Assembly: GCA_900155495.1 (NCBI GenBank)
Contig: FTLJ01000397.1
Coordinates: forward strand, 62,001-126,000
Length of the DNA stretch: 64,000 nt
Origin: Porogramme epimiltina
Taxonomy: Eukaryota > Basidiomycota > Agaricomycetes > Polyporales > Polyporaceae
Reading direction: 5' to 3'
Position numbers and translations under genes: made by a program
The notes under the pieces: model-generated
The model's input: the letters and a program-made list of their open reading frames with translations, nothing else
Told to the model about the DNA's origin: nothing
Databases searched by the model: none
In this document: piece after piece, positions 60,325-64,000 of the stretch
How positions within the stretch are numbered: position 1 is the first letter of the stretch
Layout of the letters: every line of letters starts with the position of its first letter

Positions 60325-61533
60325 CTTGTTTCAGACTGGAGGGGGGGGGTCCTAGGTGAGCGGAGGCGTATATGGAAGGCGCGACGGCGGCGGTCGACCT
60401 GAGATGGCTTATAAGGCTTTGTTCGGCGTTTCAGCGGTCGTGTGGTATGCAGGCGTGAGTATTAGAAGGACTTGGCGGCGAGGGAAGACCCGACGCCGAT
60501 GACTCCGAGCGTGCCGAAAGCTGTCGGGATGTCTGGGCGGTGCGTCGAGCGCGAAATGTAAAAGGCGACCTCAAGGCTGTTCCCCCCATTCAGCTCAGAA
60601 TGGGAAGAGTTACACACGTGAAGACAGTGAAGTCTTCTGTGGTTTATCGATTCCTCGAATAGGGCGGTAGTCGGGAATGTCTAACAAGAAGCCATACCAC
60701 AACACATGTGCTCGCTAACACTTACCTCGGAGCTGTGGCTGCGGTTCAAGTTATGGTTCAGGTCCAACCGTTCTTCAAATAGACGCCTTAGAGGCGGTGC
60801 TCCGGAAAAGGCAATGCCGACAGGCTTCGGCTATGACGTCAACGCCGTGACTGCACGCACTGGCATCAAGTCTTTTCGTGTTTTGAACACTGTTCATAGT
60901 TGTACATTGTAAGTGGAAAACGTGCATACAGGACAGAGGGAGAGGAATTGCTAACTGCATGACCAGGCATTTGATAATGGGGACGACGCCGATGCTTGAC
61001 AGCTCTGATGTTTGGACCACAGGAGACGCTGTCACTTACAGCTATGTCTGGATGAGGGGATAGGTTACGTTTGATCCACTGGGCAGATATCTTGCTGAAG
61101 TACTCAAGTAGGTTCTGGCGGCTGGTCATTTTGCTTGAGACTATGCCCTTTGGTGATACTAGATGGCATTCCAACGGTCTTTGAATTCACGTTTCAAGCT
61201 ATAGTTATGTCGCAGAGATGAGGAATCGAACAGTCACGTATGATGGGCCTTACTGACGGTGAAAGGAAAATACAGTATGAACGCAAGCTGAAGTTTGAAA
61301 TGCCCTGACACGAGCGCATCGCCGCGGCCGCATCGGAGTCCGGACAGCTCATCGCCTCGACGTCATGCCAGAAATACAGCGTGACTGATCTGTTATGCAT
61401 GTGACACTTTTGGTCACGTTTTCCAGGAGCGCCCAAGCCACCGTTTTCGCGATCACCACTTCAAGCAGCTTGGTGGCTGCTTCTCTTAACTATCTTGCTC
61501 TACACCACACGCTTGTGATCCTTACCACTCAAC
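60325..61533. other. Divergent intergenic region with a possible small minus-strand gene
   Basis: Holds promoters of the metacaspase (a TATAAG on the minus strand at 60408-60413, 85-90 bases before its start) and of the U3 protein. A minus-strand frame starting near 61128 (MTSRQNLLEYFSKISAQWIK) is followed by a canonical GTAAGT donor, and a second GTAAGT lies near 60725. These could belong to a small uncharacterised gene, but no family was recognised. Confidence 0.35.
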
Positions 61534-62636
61534 ATGGCCCGCCAACAGAAACACGGCGCTGCTGACTCGGGCGACGACTCCGACACCCCCGAGGCGGTCT
61601 CCTTCGGCGCATCCAGGAAGACCGCGCGCGGGGAGCATGGCGCTATACAACGCTTCCACGCTGAAGAGAAGATGAAAGCAAAGGAAAAGAACCGCGCGAG
61701 GGACCGCGCTATGAAGGCGCGCGCGCAGAGCGCGAAGGTCGCGAAGGGGAAGGCGGTGGTGGGTGGGAGGAGCGCGAAGCGTGCGCGCATCGAGGAGGAG
61801 GATGCGGGTAGCGGCGAGGAAGAGGAGGCCACGGACAGTGGCGAGGATGATGAGCAGGGTGCAGTGGGAGGCCCCAGCAAGAAGGAGCTGGAGGCGCGGA
61901 TGGCGCGCGCAATGATGGACGCTGAGGACGAGGACGAGGATGAGGATTTTGAAGAGGGGTCGGCTTTCGGCGACTTCTCGGGCGAAGATGACGAATTGGA
62001 AGGAGATGGTGAAGAGGAAGAAGAATCCGAGGACGCCGAAGACGGAGACGAAGACTCTAGTAATGCGGATGAGGACGAAGATGAAGAAATGGCTTCCGAG
62101 GAGAGCGAAGAAGATGCCGATGACTACTCCTCAGCTCCTTCACACAAGCCCAACTACCTTCCGGACCACCTATTTAAATCTGCCCTTTCGAATGCCGCCA
62201 CGAAAGGCTCAAAAATCCGTTTTGACGACGACCTGTCCTCACGCGCGGCACCCCCACTGCAACGCAAGCGCAAACGCACAAAAACGTCGAAAGATATCGT
62301 CCTAGGGTATGTTTTGCCTCACGACAGCCCCTGCCACACTGCTTACGCGCATTTTAGGTCTCGCGTCATCCGTACATTGTCCAGCCCAGCTGGGACAGCA
62401 TCTACTGCAGCAGCAAAAGGCCTCGCGCGGCCGCGCAAAATGGAGAAGTTTGTCAAGAAGAGTCTCAACGTGAAGGGCGATGCTTCAAAGTCGAAGTCAA
62501 AAGGCTGGACACGGCGGCCAGGTGAGTTCGATCCCCTCCAGCATGATATGCTCTAACCTCGAGAATCTGCACCTCAGCAAATCTGGGCGTCATGAAGAGA
62601 AGCGGCCCTGCGGCAAATTTTGTGCGCAATGCATAG
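61534..62636 (+). CDS. U3 snoRNA-associated protein, Bud21/Utp16-like
   Basis: Three exons. The protein is highly charged and mostly disordered: a basic block (EEKMKAKEKNRARDRAMKAR), then long acidic runs (DAEDEDEDEDFEEG, EEEEESEDAEDGDED). The conserved end has NYLPDHLFKSALSN, a lysine-rich nuclear signal (RKRKRTKTSKD), SRVIRTLSS and, after the last intron, RRPANLGVMKRSGPAANFVR. This order matches the U3 snoRNA-associated family (yeast Bud21/Utp16), a part of the small-subunit processome that helps process pre-18S rRNA in the nucleolus. The last intron begins at GTGAGT near 62521 and restores the C-terminal motif, which shows that the first in-frame stop at 62554-62556 is not the true end. 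The family assignment rests mainly on the short C-terminal motifs. Confidence 0.65.
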
Positions 62637-62715
62637 CCCATGGTGGCACATGTACTAGATACACCCGCGCTATTCATTTCCGGGAGGGAGTGATAACCCC
62701 ATCATTGCCTTAGGC

Positions 62716-64000
62716 CTAGGGGAAAGAGACCTTGTTCGCCTTCGCCGCAATCTCCGCAAGATAAACCGCGGTTTCCGCCATGATCACGAGCCGGCCGTCT
62801 CCCGCGAAGACCAGGTTCGCGGAAAGAGTTCCGAGGAAGAACTTCCCGATGAGCGTTCCTTCCGAGTTCCACACCTACAAAAAGCCCCGCGTGAGCTACA
62901 GGTCGAATGACGCCAGAGGCCAGCGACTTGCCTGCGCGCCGTCCCCGCACCCTGCGTACAAGTTCCCCGCCGCGTCGACCTGTGCACCGTCGGCAATACC
63001 TGTGTCGACGTACGCGAACACGCGACGGTTCTTGAATGCCTGTGTCTTCGCGTCGACGTCGAACGCGTATCTGCGCCACATCGCCCAATGAACAAGGCAT
63101 TCCTAGTGTCTGTGCCAGCCCCGGACTCACATCGTGGCCGGCTGTGTCGAATTGTTGCCCAGGAAGCCGCCGACGGCACCGGTGTCTGTGCTGCTCGGGT
63201 CCCGTGGTTAATGGCGTCGCGAGAGCGCGGTGAGCGCACGACGTACACGTATGCAATTTGGCCGTCGGGGCTGAAAATGATGCCGTTGCACCTGTCGAAC
63301 CCATCCGCGACGACGCGCACGGAACCCGTGTCGGGGTCGAAGCGATATACTTGATTCGGCATCAGGGGCGTGGGTCGGAAGTTGTTCAAGAATCCGTATC
63401 TGCATGGCGGGTGAGCTTCGCTCGCGGGCAGCAGACCTCAACGTGAGATGGAAGACACGCACGTGACGTCGGTAAAGAAGAGCTTGTTCGTGCCGGGGAA
63501 AATCTTGACATCGTTGAGCGAGTTGAACTGCCGGCCGAAGAAGTTGTCAAGGAGGATTGTTGTGTTGTGCGGGGGCAGCGGGTTGACGAGTGCCAGGGAC
63601 GGCGGGAGCGGGCCCCTCCCGGAGTTGATGAGGATCAGCTGACCGAAGAAAGGCCCGGTGCCACCATTCGTCATCTGAATCGTGTCCGGGAGGTCGATCT
63701 GGAGGGTGCGTAGGCGTGAGCTGGGAATTCGGCGCCAATAAGCCTCATCTCCAGGTGCCTCACTTTCGTCACGGTAACGTTCACCGGAGCCGCGCCCGGC
63801 CCCGCCGCCTTGATCGCCTGCGCGACCTCCTTGAGGCTGATCTTCGACACCTGGTTGTTGTGGTTGAGATCGCTCATGCCGAGCGGGCCGCCGTCATTGC
63901 TCGCGAAGAAGACCTCGTCCGTTGCTGGAACCCATACGGGTGCCTCGTGCGCGAACGCGAACGTCGGGTTGGCTGCGACCGCACGCAGCGTCGCACTGGG
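62716..64000 (-). CDS. SMP-30/gluconolactonase-like (lactonohydrolase) enzyme, 5' part outside window
   Basis: The gene is read on the minus strand and is cut by the window end, so its start is missing. Visible parts form a six-bladed propeller: FAHEAPVWVPATDEVFFASN, DLNHNNQVSKISLKEVAQAI, a segment with DLPDTIQMTNGG, NSLNDVKIFPGTNKLFFTDV, YRFDPDTGSVRVVADGFDRC, NGIIFSPDGQIAYVTDTG, RRVFAYVDTGIADGAQVDAA and GNLYAGCGDG. The metal-binding asparagine/aspartate positions of SMP-30-like enzymes (NSLNDV, NGIIFSPDG, ADGAQVD) are present. Members hydrolyse lactones such as glucono- or pantoyl-lactone, or resemble strictosidine synthase; the substrate here is not known. Several GT-AG introns separate the blades. 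Its 3' end lies only 80 bases from the end of the U3 gene, tail to tail. Confidence 0.78.

Noticed and set aside
62554..62556. First in-frame stop as the end of the U3-associated protein
   Set aside because: A GTGAGT donor just before it and a good acceptor restore the conserved C-terminal motif RRPANLGVMKRSG; the stop lies in an intron.

Overview
The window is nuclear DNA of a wood-decay basidiomycete (class Agaricomycetes, most like a white-rot polypore). Three things point there. Genes are split by many short GT-AG introns. The gene families include a multicopper laccase, FunK1-type protein kinases, a membrane protein starting MVNW-DP and an unnamed large agaricomycete protein family. Housekeeping genes (CHK1, a dicarboxylate carrier, a P4-ATPase, a metacaspase) lie between accessory genes. 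No tRNA, rRNA, CRISPR array or intact transposon was seen. Gene models were spliced by eye; where coding lengths were summed (F-box copy B, laccase, plus-strand FunK1, lectin) they come out in frame.

Layout. Bases 1-236 hold the last exon of an unnamed agaricomycete gene, running into a minisatellite. A jacalin-like lectin follows (minus, 1742-930), then a protein tyrosine/dual-specificity phosphatase (minus, 4240-3506). From about 5569 to 17694 lies the most striking structure: a head-to-tail array of about 3.7-kb units, each a conserved 1.4-1.6 kb spacer plus an F-box/RCC1-repeat gene. Copies A and B look intact. Copy C has a nonsense codon at the end of the F-box. The fourth unit keeps only its spacer and the last bases of the gene. 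Directly after the array (17952-20578) is a full-length paralogue of the broken gene at base 1, so two members of that family flank the array.

From 21.6 to 43 kb: an MVNW-type multi-pass membrane protein (minus), checkpoint kinase CHK1 (plus), a Zn2Cys6 transcription factor with a 721-nt intron (minus), a small secreted protein with a Kex2-like site (minus), a laccase (plus), the mitochondrial dicarboxylate carrier (plus) and a FunK1 kinase (minus). A second FunK1 kinase diverges from the first across 458 bp (plus, 43512-46396). Then come a Dnf1/2-type phospholipid flippase (minus, 53304-47216), a pepsin-like aspartic protease with a hydrophobic tail (minus), a type I metacaspase (minus), a U3-snoRNP Bud21/Utp16-like protein (plus) and an SMP-30/lactonohydrolase-like enzyme cut by the window end (minus).

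How the genes fit together: there is no biosynthetic cluster. Laccase, aspartic protease, small secreted protein and lectin fit an extracellular or cell-surface role. The F-box/RCC1 array, the two FunK1 kinases and the two members of the unnamed family look like lineage-specific families undergoing duplication and decay. The array, with its conserved spacer, broken copies and repeated promoter-like element, is the best candidate for something not yet described.
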